DNA from: Cyclobacterium plantarum
GTDB taxonomy: Bacteria > Bacteroidota > Bacteroidia > Cytophagales > Cyclobacteriaceae
Direction: 5' to 3'
Length of the DNA: 64,000 nucleotides
NCBI RefSeq assembly: GCF_011290685.1
Contig: NZ_JAANYN010000015.1
Span: 1-64,000, forward strand
The position numbers and the translations under genes were made by a program. The notes below the pieces were generated by a model. That model was not told the DNA's origin, made no database searches, and saw only the letters and a list, made by a program, of their open reading frames with translations. Positions 1 through 9,344 of the stretch are shown piece after piece. Positions within the stretch are counted from its first letter, which is position 1. Each line of letters begins with the position of its first letter.

Positions 1-94
1 AACCTCATGAAAAGAATGGTAGAAAAACCACCATACCCTTACAAAGAATTTTATTTATCATACGCCTAGTTCAATAATTCTATTTTCAGGTTTA

Positions 95-640
95 TTGATT
101 CTGGGTCTGTATTCCTTTGTTTCCAAAGAAGAGAATAAAAAGGCCAGGCTCTTGGAAATGGTACAGGCATATGCGGATGCCATGATTGAAAAAGGTAGGG
201 ATAACTATGGTGATTTGCAATCGCCACTATTTGCAGCAGCACTTGACAGGTTCGGAATGACCCTTGGATCAATAGAAAATTTTAGTGAGATTCAGGGTGT
301 TCGTAAAAGTGACAGGTCTCTGGGGGGTGCCAATCCTCAAGAGGATCGATCCCTGTATGCCATCCTATACGAGCTGACTGAAATTACCGCTGATGAAAAT
401 GAATTGCAAAAACCCGACGCCTTTGCAAAAGTGGTGGAGCATATGATCAATACCTATCAATTGACAGGAGCGGAAAAGTATCTCAGGCGGGCGGATTACT
501 TTGCCTGGTTAGGGATCGATTTATTTCTTGCAGATGGAAATCCGCTGCCAATGGCCACCAATCAACACGATCATTATGAAGCCATCACAGGAGGGCCTGA
601 TTTTATGTATGCCCTTTTGCATCTATACCAAAAGTACTAA
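95..640 (+). pseudogene. Remnant of a glycan lyase/hydrolase-like alpha-barrel protein
   Basis: This 181-codon reading frame opens with TTG and has no ATG near its start; the frame is open back to a stop at 20-22. It begins with a hydrophobic stretch (ILGLYSFVS), then shows YADAMIEKG and SPLFAAALDR, followed by a helical QEDRSLYAILYELTEIT segment. I associate this pattern with the N-terminus of large secreted alpha/alpha-barrel polysaccharide lyase or hydrolase-like proteins of Bacteroidota. The last ~45 residues (ADYFAWLGIDLFLADGNPL to the end) look like the C-terminus of the same kind of protein. Such proteins are usually several hundred residues long, so I infer an internal deletion that removed the catalytic middle. 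A short unrelated frame ending at 69 may be the tail of a gene entering from the left. A genuine small protein is the alternative. The exact family is uncertain. Confidence 0.45.
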
Positions 641-663
641 ATGTTACCACCGTAGCAGGTCAT

Positions 664-1770
664 TTATGCAGGCCAGGGTGCTTTTTCCGAAATCAGTTTT
701 TTCTCTACCAGTTCTTCCCAAAAGGCCTGAGGTATTTTCACTTTCATTGCCGCCACATTGGCCTTCGCCTGGTCCGGATACCGGGTCCCGGGAATCACGG
801 CAGAAACCACCGAAGGGGCCGCAGAAAACTGCAAGGCAGCGGCGATAAGGTCGATTCCGTGCCGTTTGGCGATTTCCGTCATTTGTCGCCGCTTTTCCTT
901 AAAGCCTTCCGGCATTTCTCCCCAGTAATTGTACCGGTCTATGCCAGCCAGGAAACCGGCATTCAGGGGAGCACCTACCACGATGTCCACTCCTTTTTCT
1001 TCACAAGGGGGAAACAAACGGTCAAGAGCATCCTCATGGTACATTAACGAATATTGGGTTGCTGAAAGACATACGTCGGGATCCGCCACTTTAAGGGTTT
1101 CCAGTATAGGTTCTATGCGATTCACTCCCAGGCCCCAACCTTTGATCAATCCCTCCTCCTTCATTTTGGTCAGTTCGGGCATGGCACCTTTGGCTGCCAC
1201 TTTGAAATATTCCATCCAATTGTCCTTCATATCTCCATTTTCAGGAGAAAGGTCGTGGATAAAAACAATATCCAGACTGTTGATGCCCATTCTTTGCAAG
1301 CTGTCCTCTATAGACCTGCGCACCCCTGAAGCACTGTAGTCGTACTCATAATCAAAAGGAGAGGCCTTTTTCCAGGAGTTGTTTGTTGGTGCGCCCTTGG
1401 TCGCTTTTAATATCCTGCCGACCTTTGTGGCCAGTACATAATCTTCTCGTTTTTGATTGTGTAGAAAACGCCCAAAACGTCGTTCGCTTAAACCCAATCC
1501 ATACCAGGGAGAAGTGTCAAAAAACCGGACGCCGGCCTCCCAGGCACCTTCTAATGCCAATTGTGCCTGCTCATCCGTGGTCGGTCTGAAACCATTGCCT
1601 ATGGCTACGCCTCCAAGGCCAAAGTTGGCTGGTAAATTAACTTTAATTCTATTCATTTTTTCTTTCGTATTCTCTGGGTTGGTAAGTCCAAATCCGGGTA
1701 GGTTGGTAGCCATTCCAGCTGTCAAACCAACCTGCAGGGATTTTTGGATAAAATTTCTTCTGCTGTTCAT
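664..1770 (-). CDS. Tat-signal aldo/keto reductase
   Basis: The product is 368 residues of the NAD(P)H-dependent aldo/keto reductase superfamily. The N-terminus has a clear twin-arginine motif (SRRNFIQKS) followed by a hydrophobic stretch, so export in folded form with cofactor bound is likely. Barrel and active-site signatures are visible: DTSPWYGLGLSE with the catalytic Asp/Tyr, a TKVG strand with the catalytic Lys, and IHDL with the His. The overall pattern (GLGVN, SATQYSLMYHEDALD, GAPLNAGFLAG) is closest to D-threo-aldose or L-fucose dehydrogenase-like members. A role in oxidising a deoxysugar such as fucose or rhamnose would fit the nearby rhamnose genes, but the substrate is inference. 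It is transcribed away from the sigma/SusCD module and stands alone. Confidence 0.85.
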   Translation of the reverse strand: MNSRRNFIQKSLQVGLTAGMATNLPGFGLTNPENTKEKMNRIKVNLPANFGLGGVAIGNGFRPTTDEQAQLALEGAWEAGVRFFDTSPWYGLGLSERRFGRFLHNQKREDYVLATKVGRILKATKGAPTNNSWKKASPFDYEYDYSASGVRRSIEDSLQRMGINSLDIVFIHDLSPENGDMKDNWMEYFKVAAKGAMPELTKMKEEGLIKGWGLGVNRIEPILETLKVADPDVCLSATQYSLMYHEDALDRLFPPCEEKGVDIVVGAPLNAGFLAGIDRYNYWGEMPEGFKEKRRQMTEIAKRHGIDLIAAALQFSAAPSVVSAVIPGTRYPDQAKANVAAMKVKIPQAFWEELVEKKLISEKAPWPA

Positions 1771-2174
1771 TTGGTTATTTTTTCAATCAGTAAACCTTCC
1801 GGTTTTTTGATATTACGGTTCAAGTTAAAACCCAAATCCGTAGGGAAGTAAGGACCTAATGCCGTTTCTTTTCCGATGGAAAATAAATTATTAACCTGTC
1901 AAAGTAAAATTACGGTATATGAACTTGCAAGGCAACATTATCTGGACCAAATGCTCACTAACCCACTTTCTTTTCCCAGCAGAGGTAGTGGACTGTTGGG
2001 GATGGTACCATCGTCCTTAAAAGTAAATATTTTGTTGGGAACATAAAAATATCATTTTGATTGAGTTGGAAATAATATTGGTATTTACTGACATTTGAGC
2101 AATAAACACCAAATTCTTTTTAAATTCATTGATTTGTACGTATTTTAGATGGCAATAAACCCGGATTACTTTAC
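1771..2174. other. Intergenic region between divergent genes
   Basis: About 400 AT-rich bases separate the leftward aldo/keto reductase from the rightward sigma factor gene, so both promoters should lie here. A TATTTTAG box at about 2140-2147, one mismatch from the Bacteroidota -7 consensus TAnnTTTG, lies roughly 30 bases before the sigma start. I could not identify a convincing matching -33 element. No coding potential, repeat or RNA gene was seen. Confidence 0.4.
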
Positions 2175-2768
2175 ATGTACCAAGAAAATGATTATACAAA
2201 GCCTGACCAAAATGCCGATGATGTGGTTTATTGGATGCAAATCACAAATGATGAAAGGGCTGGAATGGAAGCCTTGTATGTAAAATACACACGGGAACTT
2301 TTCAGGCTGGGCATGTCCATTAAGGGGGACCGCAGTTTGGTAAAAGATTGCATACAGGAAGTTTTTTTACAAATCTGGCAATACAGACATACCGTAAAAG
2401 CCACTGATAATGTTAAACTGTACCTATTTAAATGCCTAAGCAATAAAATTCACAAAGAGGTAGGCAAGGATAAAAAACGGTATGGCCACCTGGACACGGA
2501 CCTGGAAACAGAAGTGGAGCAGGAGACAGGCGCAGGAGCATCCTTTATGTCTTTAGAAAAAAAAATCAGTCTTAATAATGCCCTTAGTCAAATCCCATCC
2601 CGGCAAAAAGAAGTGATCCACCTGCTGTATTATGAAAATCATTCCTATGAAGACATTTCTAAGATCATGGGAATCAATGTGCAATCTGTTTATACACTTG
2701 CCTGGAAGGCCCTGGCTAATTTAAAGAAGCGCATGGTATTGGTTTGGTTTTTTTACTTGCTTTTTTAA
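2175..2768 (+). CDS. ECF-type RNA polymerase sigma factor (module 1)
   Basis: This 197-residue protein is a group 4 (extracytoplasmic function) sigma factor. Region 2 is visible at residues ~30-90, including DCIQEVFLQIWQY, the core-binding and -10 recognition helix. Region 4, a helix-turn-helix, lies at ~140-190 (SRQKEVIHLLYYE, SYEDISKIMG). It starts the classical surface-signalling order sigma - FecR - SusC - SusD. By family knowledge it should be held by the FecR protein just downstream and released when the STN domain of the SusC receptor signals substrate binding, then activate its own glycan-uptake genes. The C-terminus carries extra hydrophobic residues (VLVWFFYLLF), common in this subfamily. 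The ATG start is unambiguous. Confidence 0.93.
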   Translation: MYQENDYTKPDQNADDVVYWMQITNDERAGMEALYVKYTRELFRLGMSIKGDRSLVKDCIQEVFLQIWQYRHTVKATDNVKLYLFKCLSNKIHKEVGKDKKRYGHLDTDLETEVEQETGAGASFMSLEKKISLNNALSQIPSRQKEVIHLLYYENHSYEDISKIMGINVQSVYTLAWKALANLKKRMVLVWFFYLLF

Positions 2769-2926
2769 CCCGATTCATTTTCAAATCCACATTTATTCCC
2801 TTTTTTATTAGCATAGTATTAATCAAATTCTGTTATACCTATTAGTTCTGAAAAAATAAAATTTTTTCTTCAGGTATAGGATAGATTTTTAAATGTCAAG
2901 ACTTATGTGGGTGAATTTGTTTTAAA

Positions 2927-4042
2927 ATGGATATTTCCAATTATACCGCAGAGGATTTTGTTTTGGACCCATCATTCAAAAAATGGGTGATGCAACCCAA
3001 TGCAACATCGAATATTTTTTGGGAGCGATTATTGGCCAAAAATCCTTCCAAATACAATGAAGCCAAAAAAGCGCGTGCACTTATTCTCAGCTTGAACACC
3101 AAAAATCAACCCAAACTTTCGGATGCGGAGATTTCGGAGATTTGGAAGCATATTGATTTCAAAATGTCAGCAGCCTATCAGGGGAATGAGTCTATAAAGA
3201 AGGATAAAGTTGTCCCTATCAATTCCTACAGCACTTTGGAAAGAGGGGCTTCAAACGGCTCAATCCGTTATAAACCTTTTGCCAAATTCAGTGTCAGGGT
3301 AGCCTGTATCCTGGCCATGGCCATTGGCCTGGGCTACCTTTCAGGTTGGCTGGTGTCGACCACAGTTATTCAGGAAGAAAATCCACCCGTGTTGGAATTT
3401 GTAGAGCATAAGACCGTGCCAGGGGTAAAATCTCATCTTACCCTGAGTGATGGCTCGCTGGTCATCTTGAATTCCGGGAGTGAATTAAGGTATATTAAGA
3501 ATTTTGAAAAGGGCAGAAGGGAAGTTCAATTAAGAGGAGAAGCTTTTTTCAGTGTAGCCAGGGATTCCCTGAGGCCCTTTATCGTCAATTCCAGGCAGAC
3601 CACCACCACTGCTTTGGGCACCAGTTTTAACATCAAGGCCTACGAGGGAGAAACACTGGACGTATCCCTGCTGACCGGAAAGGTAGCCATAAACAGGGAT
3701 GGGCTTATGGAAGAGCCAATCACTTTACTTCCGGGAGAAGCCTTAAAAATCGATACGGAAAAGGACCGGTTGGAAAAAACAGGCTTTGACCAGGACCTGG
3801 TGATGGGATGGACAAAAAAAAGGATCATTTTTCGGGAAACGCCACTGATGGAGGCCATTAGGGTCCTGGAAAATTGGTACGGGGTCCAGATTTCAATAAA
3901 AAACAGGCCCCTCAACCAGGTATTGCTTTCGGGAAAATTTCAGGACGAGACCTTGGAAAACGTACTGGAGGGAATGAAGTTTTCGGCAAGATTTGATTTC
4001 ACAATTGATAAGGAAGATGTAAAAATCATATTTAAAGAATAA
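2927..4042 (+). CDS. FecR-family anti-sigma factor (module 1)
   Basis: This 371-residue protein has the FecR layout. A cytoplasmic N-terminal part (~1-120) would bind the sigma factor, one membrane helix lies at ~125-148 (VACILAMAIGLGYLSGW), a periplasmic FecR domain at ~160-265 contains the typical LSDGSLVILNSGSELRY and LRGEAFFSV stretches, and a C-terminal DUF4974-type domain covers ~300-370 (ETPLMEAIRVLENWYG). It is expected to hold the upstream ECF sigma factor inactive and to contact the STN domain of the downstream SusC-like receptor through the periplasm. It lies 158 bases after the sigma gene and 157 before the receptor gene. Confidence 0.93.
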   Translation: MDISNYTAEDFVLDPSFKKWVMQPNATSNIFWERLLAKNPSKYNEAKKARALILSLNTKNQPKLSDAEISEIWKHIDFKMSAAYQGNESIKKDKVVPINSYSTLERGASNGSIRYKPFAKFSVRVACILAMAIGLGYLSGWLVSTTVIQEENPPVLEFVEHKTVPGVKSHLTLSDGSLVILNSGSELRYIKNFEKGRREVQLRGEAFFSVARDSLRPFIVNSRQTTTTALGTSFNIKAYEGETLDVSLLTGKVAINRDGLMEEPITLLPGEALKIDTEKDRLEKTGFDQDLVMGWTKKRIIFRETPLMEAIRVLENWYGVQISIKNRPLNQVLLSGKFQDETLENVLEGMKFSARFDFTIDKEDVKIIFKE

Positions 4043-4199
4043 GAAAATTTGCCTATGAAATAACCCCAATTTTAAGAAAGGCCGGGAATGCGCCAACATC
4101 CCCGACCAAATCAATCTCCGGAAAAACTAGCTAACGGAATTCCGGGGCATGTTTATTCAAAACCATTCATTATAGTTTTAAAACAAACAAAGTAAAGGT

Positions 4200-7100
4200 A
4201 TGAAAAATCTTATACTATTACATGTTATACGCATGACCAAACTATTTACCTATGCGTTTCTGATTCAATTCCTTTCTATGAGTTTTCTGTTTGCCTGGAA
4301 TGGCAATGCACAGATCAAGGATATTGAAGAAGTAATGATCACCTTAACCCTTGAAGATACCAAAATCGAAAAGGCATTTTCCACCATTGAGAAAATGACC
4401 GGGTTTAGTTTTGTGTATACAGATAAGGAATTAAAAGGTACTCCAAGGGTCACTACTGCCGGGGGAACCCAGACGGTTTATGACTTATTATCCTTAATTG
4501 GCCGGCAAACGGGTTTGTATTTCAAACAGGTTAACCGGAATATTCATGTCAGGAAAGTCCCTCAGCAGGAAAAAGAGTTGGAGCGTGTCGCAAATGTTGA
4601 AGCATTGTTGGAGATTAACATAACCGGAAGGGTTACCGATGAGAACGGGGAACCCTTGCCTGGGGCATCTATTACTGTAAGTGGAACCACATCTGGAACT
4701 GTAACAGATATTGATGGGAATTATTCTATAACCGTTCCGGAAAATGCAACTTTAGTATTTTCCTATATAGGATATGAATCCAAATCAATAGTTGTTGGGA
4801 TGCAAAATACTATTAATGTTACATTGGGGGAAGACCAATCTTCATTGGAAGAGGTAGTTGTTACAGGGTATGGCACCCAGGAAAGAGCCAAGGTTACCTC
4901 GGCTATTTCTGAAGTAAATACCTCTGAGTTAAAAAGTTTACCATTATCTCAACCAGGTCAACTTCTACAAGGGAGAGCATCTGGAATAACTGTTAGAGAC
5001 AATAACGGAGCTCCAGGGTCAACTCCCAGTATTCAAGTTCGGGGCCTTAGTTCAATCAATGCCGGTGTATCTCCCCTTGTTGTAATTGACGGAAACCCAG
5101 TGGGTGATATTCCATCCAGTTTAAGCGCAAACGATATTGAAAAAATCACTGTACTTAAAGATGCGGCATCTACTTCAATTTATGGTGCCAGAGGTTCCAA
5201 TGGAGTAGTTTTGATAGAAACTGTTAGAGCTAAAGAAGCTCAGGGCCAGGTTGAGTATACAGTAAGTGGGGGATATAACTATCTCCCTCAAAATTGGAGG
5301 CCTACCTTTTTAAATGCACAGCAGTATGCACAATATAACGTGGAGCGAATTCAGGAATTGAATGCTCGAAATAATACATCCAATCCAGTTCCTCAAATTT
5401 ACCTCGATGTTTTGGCTGATCCCAATTATGGTCCAGGAACGAATTGGCAGGATGAAGTTTTTCAGGAGGGTTCAGATGCCCGGTTTCAGAGCCATAATCT
5501 TACTTATCGAGGCGGAAATGAAAAGCTTAGAGGCGCTGTTTCAGCTGGCTACTTGGATCAGGATGGATTATTGCCCAACACCAATTTCAAACGATATTCG
5601 CTAAGGACAAATGTTGATGGTAAATTTAATGATTGGTTGAGTGCGGGAGCCAATTTATCTGTTTCACACACTGAAAGTAATGAAACGCCTGAATTGGGAC
5701 CAAGAGGGATTTCTATGACAGCTATGACCTTAAGCCCGTTGAAATCACCCTATGATGAAAACGGTGAACTTGTTCCATATATTGATGGAGATTCTCCCGG
5801 ATATTTTTCATTCGCTAATCCATTGTTTAAGTCTAAAGTTACTAAAGATCAAACCATAAGTCGAGACATTTATGCCGGGATGAATTTAGATATTAAAATC
5901 ATTGAAGGATTACATTTCAGACCACGGGTTTATAGTAGGTTATTGACCACTACTAATAATGTATTTATCCCAACCACTGTGGGACGTCCTGCGATTGGCA
6001 ATGGTGGAAGGCCTCCACTAACCAACAGTGCCTCGAACGTAAATTATGATATTACAAATTGGGGATTTGATAATCTCTTAAGTTATGATAGAATGATAGG
6101 CATGCATTCATTTGGCACATTATTAGGGTATACTTCACAGAAACAATCAGGGGAAATGTCCTCCATCAATGCCTCCAATTTTCCCAACGACAATAACATC
6201 AATTTCCTGGAAGCGTCTCAGGTATCAGCTGCAGTTACAGATCGTAGCAATTGGGCGCTTGCAGCCTTTTTTGGAAGGTTAAATTATGACTTTAATGGTA
6301 AATATCTTGCTGAAGTGAATTTCAGACGAGAAGGGTCTTCCAGATTTGGAGCTAAAAACAAATATGGGAATTTTCCTTCTGCCTCTGTCGGTTGGAGAGT
6401 TTCAGAAGAAAGTTTTTACCCCAAAGATTTTTTTATTAACGAGTTGAAGATCAGGTCAAGTTATGGAATTACCGGCAATAGTGCCATTGGTGATTTTGAC
6501 CAATATGGCCAAATCTTATCTATTCCTAATTTGAATAACTTGAACAACAACTACAACTATGTCTTAAACAGCGCAATAGTTACCGGAAAAGCCCTTGCGT
6601 CACTTGGTTCAGAAAATTTGAAATGGGAAACATCTAAGCAATTTGATATTGGACTATCATTAGGGTTTTTAGATGATCAATTCGGGCTAAAAGTGGACTA
6701 CTATGAAAAAACCACTGAGGATATGTTATTTAATGTTTCAGTGCCACAGGCTTCGGGTTTTTCATCCAGTAGAATCAACATTGGGGAAATGCTTAACAAG
6801 GGATGGGATTTTGAGGCTGTAGGAACCCACCAGGTTAACGCTTTTAGGTGGAATGGTAATCTAAACGTTTCATTACTTCGAAATGTGGTCACCTCCATGC
6901 CGGAACAGATTGAAAGGATTACTATCGGAGATAATATTACGGAGGAAGGATTACCTGTAGGATCTTTGTGGGGATATCAAATAGATGGTATTTTCAATAC
7001 CGAGGAACAACTGGATAACCCTGATCTATATGGATATCCTGGTGCTAAGGATTTCGGAGCATATATCTATAGAGATGTAAACAATGATGGAATTATTAAT

Positions 7101-7634
7101 GCTCAAGATAAAACCAATATTGGTAATCCGCATCCCCGAACTGTTATTGGATTTAATAATCAATTTATCTATAAAAATCTTTCACTTTCTATATTAATGA
7201 CCGGCTCATTTGGCTATCAGATAGCCAATGCACTTTATGAAGCATCGTATAATGAAGTTGGAAGATGGAATGTAGATGAGGCATTCCTGACACGATGGAA
7301 GTCTCCCGAAAACCCGGGAGCTGGACGTATTCCTGCTATTTACTATCCGGGACAACACTTTGTGTCAAATGTATATGTGGAGAACGGTGATCACCTATGG
7401 ATAAAAAATGTAACTCTTGGCTACCAATTACCTCCATCATTAATCGATAAAACTGAATTTATTTCCAATGTTCGGTTTACACTAAGTGCTCAAAACTTAT
7501 TTAAGATTACTAATTATACAGGTTATAATCCAGAGGTAAGTCAAAACGGTGGTACACCAAGCAGAATTGGTGTCGACAATTTTGCATACCCTGTACCCAG
7601 AACCATTACAATAGGTGCTAGTATAACGCTTTGA
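4200..7634 (+). CDS. SusC-like TonB-dependent receptor with STN domain (module 1)
   Basis: This 1144-residue outer-membrane receptor imports oligosaccharides in an energy-dependent way with its SusD partner. After an N-terminal signal (~1-38) comes an STN (secretin/TonB N-terminal) domain at ~48-118, a carboxypeptidase-regulatory-like domain at ~140-208 (GRVTDENGEPLPGASI), a TonB-box-like SLEEVVVTGYG at 215-225, a plug domain with GAPGSTPSIQVRG and a long beta-barrel ending in aromatic/hydrophobic residues. The STN domain marks it as a transducer signalling to the adjacent FecR and ECF sigma proteins. Its stop is 27 bases before the SusD gene. The ligand is unknown; downstream sulfatase and rhamnose genes suggest a sulfated deoxysugar polymer (inference). 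Confidence 0.95.
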   Translation: MKNLILLHVIRMTKLFTYAFLIQFLSMSFLFAWNGNAQIKDIEEVMITLTLEDTKIEKAFSTIEKMTGFSFVYTDKELKGTPRVTTAGGTQTVYDLLSLIGRQTGLYFKQVNRNIHVRKVPQQEKELERVANVEALLEINITGRVTDENGEPLPGASITVSGTTSGTVTDIDGNYSITVPENATLVFSYIGYESKSIVVGMQNTINVTLGEDQSSLEEVVVTGYGTQERAKVTSAISEVNTSELKSLPLSQPGQLLQGRASGITVRDNNGAPGSTPSIQVRGLSSINAGVSPLVVIDGNPVGDIPSSLSANDIEKITVLKDAASTSIYGARGSNGVVLIETVRAKEAQGQVEYTVSGGYNYLPQNWRPTFLNAQQYAQYNVERIQELNARNNTSNPVPQIYLDVLADPNYGPGTNWQDEVFQEGSDARFQSHNLTYRGGNEKLRGAVSAGYLDQDGLLPNTNFKRYSLRTNVDGKFNDWLSAGANLSVSHTESNETPELGPRGISMTAMTLSPLKSPYDENGELVPYIDGDSPGYFSFANPLFKSKVTKDQTISRDIYAGMNLDIKIIEGLHFRPRVYSRLLTTTNNVFIPTTVGRPAIGNGGRPPLTNSASNVNYDITNWGFDNLLSYDRMIGMHSFGTLLGYTSQKQSGEMSSINASNFPNDNNINFLEASQVSAAVTDRSNWALAAFFGRLNYDFNGKYLAEVNFRREGSSRFGAKNKYGNFPSASVGWRVSEESFYPKDFFINELKIRSSYGITGNSAIGDFDQYGQILSIPNLNNLNNNYNYVLNSAIVTGKALASLGSENLKWETSKQFDIGLSLGFLDDQFGLKVDYYEKTTEDMLFNVSVPQASGFSSSRINIGEMLNKGWDFEAVGTHQVNAFRWNGNLNVSLLRNVVTSMPEQIERITIGDNITEEGLPVGSLWGYQIDGIFNTEEQLDNPDLYGYPGAKDFGAYIYRDVNNDGIINAQDKTNIGNPHPRTVIGFNNQFIYKNLSLSILMTGSFGYQIANALYEASYNEVGRWNVDEAFLTRWKSPENPGAGRIPAIYYPGQHFVSNVYVENGDHLWIKNVTLGYQLPPSLIDKTEFISNVRFTLSAQNLFKITNYTGYNPEVSQNGGTPSRIGVDNFAYPVPRTITIGASITL

Positions 7635-7661
7635 TCATTTATTAATAAAATTCAATTAATC

Positions 7662-9191
7662 ATGAAAAAATATACTATTAAATCGAATATACAAACAATA
7701 AGGTTTTTTGTACTTGCCTTACTATTTGGTTCTGGTTGTAGTGAAGATTTCTTAACCGTTACACCCAATCATTATACTACTGAGGCTGACTTTTATCAAA
7801 CAGATGATGATTTTATTCAGGCAACAAATGCTGTATATGGAGACCTTCAAACTTTTACTTTGAGTGCACATGTTTTACAGGAGGGTAGATCTGATAATAC
7901 AACTTATGACAATGAGAACGATCAGGGATCATTGGGGGGAGCTGCCCAACTTGGTTTTTTAGATCAGTTTAAAGAAACTTCCGATGCCAATTCCATTGCC
8001 GGTCCATGGAACAGTATTTATAATGCCATAAAGGATTGTAATGTACCCCTATTCCATTTGGAAACAGCAGATATCAATCCGGATTTGGCGCAGCGATTAG
8101 AAGGTGAATTGAGGTTTTTCAGGGCCTACTTTCATTTTATTGCGGTTCAATACTGGGGGGATGTTCCATTGCTTTTAGAACCTATAACCACAGCGGAACA
8201 AGCATTTTCCATTGAACGGAGCCCTGTTTCTGAAGTTTACCAGTCTATTATTACAGACGTTCAATTCGCAATTTCCGCATTAGATCCAAGTTATACCGGA
8301 AGCAACAGCGGGCGTGTTACCAGTTATGCAGCTAAAATGTTATTGGCAAAAGTATATATGACAAGTACCGATAATCGCGATTACAGCTTGGCTCAAAGAG
8401 AACTGGAAGATATAGTGAATTCCGATCTTTTTGAAATTCTTCCCAACTATGCGGATCTTTTTGATCCGGCCATGAAAAATAGTAAGGAGTCAATATTTGA
8501 AGTGCAGTATTTAGATGGCACAGCTGGAGAGGCTAGTAATTTTATTTATCAATTTGCACCGGTAGGTTCCGGAGGGACTGTTTTTCTTGGGCCAGGTAAT
8601 GGTGGAGGTAGAAATATTCCCACTTTGGATATGGTCAATGCGTATGAAGTTAATGATTTTAGAAAAGATGTTTCAATCGGATTTTTTGACAGGGGATCGC
8701 TTTCAGTACCTTATGTGAAGAAATACGACAATGATGTTGATCCGGATTTTGCTACTACACCGGATAACTGGCCAATTTATCGGTATGCAGATGCACTCCT
8801 CTTATTGGCTGAAGCCATCAATGAGCAGGCATATGATACCGGATTGCCTTTTACCTATTTAAATGAAATCAGATCCAGGGCCAACTTGCCTGACCTAACA
8901 CCTACAGATTTACCAGATCAGGATGCTTTTCGCACTGCAATAGCCCATGAAAGAAGGGTTGAATTGGCCTTTGAAAATCATCGATGGTTTGATCTTTTGA
9001 GAACTGGCAAGGCGATAGAAGTGATGTCAGCCTATGGCCAGGTGGAATTAGCTAATCCAACAACACCTCCGCCAAATTTTCTTCCCTATGATGAAACCTG
9101 CTGGGTGATGACGCCAAATAAATTATTGTATCAAATACCAAGCGGGGAACTGAATTTAGCTCCATTTATCGATCAGAATCCAACTGACTAA
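7662..9191 (+). CDS. SusD/RagB-family surface glycan-binding lipoprotein (module 1)
   Basis: This 509-residue lipoprotein has a signal sequence ending in LFGSGC, with Cys26 as the lipidated residue. Family features include early DFLTVTPNHYTTEADFYQT, FRAYFHFIAVQYWGDVPLL in the TPR-like core and the C-terminal signatures YADALLLLAEAINE, ERRVELAFENHRWFDLLRTGKA and IDQNP. SusD proteins form a lid on the SusC barrel and bind glycan at the cell surface. It directly follows its SusC partner and they are almost certainly cotranscribed. It shares no close sequence with the second SusD in the window, and its C-terminus differs from the duplicated susD tail at 14118-14201. Confidence 0.95.
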   Translation: MKKYTIKSNIQTIRFFVLALLFGSGCSEDFLTVTPNHYTTEADFYQTDDDFIQATNAVYGDLQTFTLSAHVLQEGRSDNTTYDNENDQGSLGGAAQLGFLDQFKETSDANSIAGPWNSIYNAIKDCNVPLFHLETADINPDLAQRLEGELRFFRAYFHFIAVQYWGDVPLLLEPITTAEQAFSIERSPVSEVYQSIITDVQFAISALDPSYTGSNSGRVTSYAAKMLLAKVYMTSTDNRDYSLAQRELEDIVNSDLFEILPNYADLFDPAMKNSKESIFEVQYLDGTAGEASNFIYQFAPVGSGGTVFLGPGNGGGRNIPTLDMVNAYEVNDFRKDVSIGFFDRGSLSVPYVKKYDNDVDPDFATTPDNWPIYRYADALLLLAEAINEQAYDTGLPFTYLNEIRSRANLPDLTPTDLPDQDAFRTAIAHERRVELAFENHRWFDLLRTGKAIEVMSAYGQVELANPTTPPPNFLPYDETCWVMTPNKLLYQIPSGELNLAPFIDQNPTD

Positions 9192-9344
9192 TCAAATAGA
9201 AAGCTTGAAAACCAGACAAAGAATTAATTTCCGGCTAATCTGAAATCAGCAGGTTAAGTTTGACATAAATGATAGGATTACTGGTTTCAGTATTGCAGAT
9301 AAAAGTAGAAATGAGTTCAATTGAAAGTTTAAAATTCACAAGAA

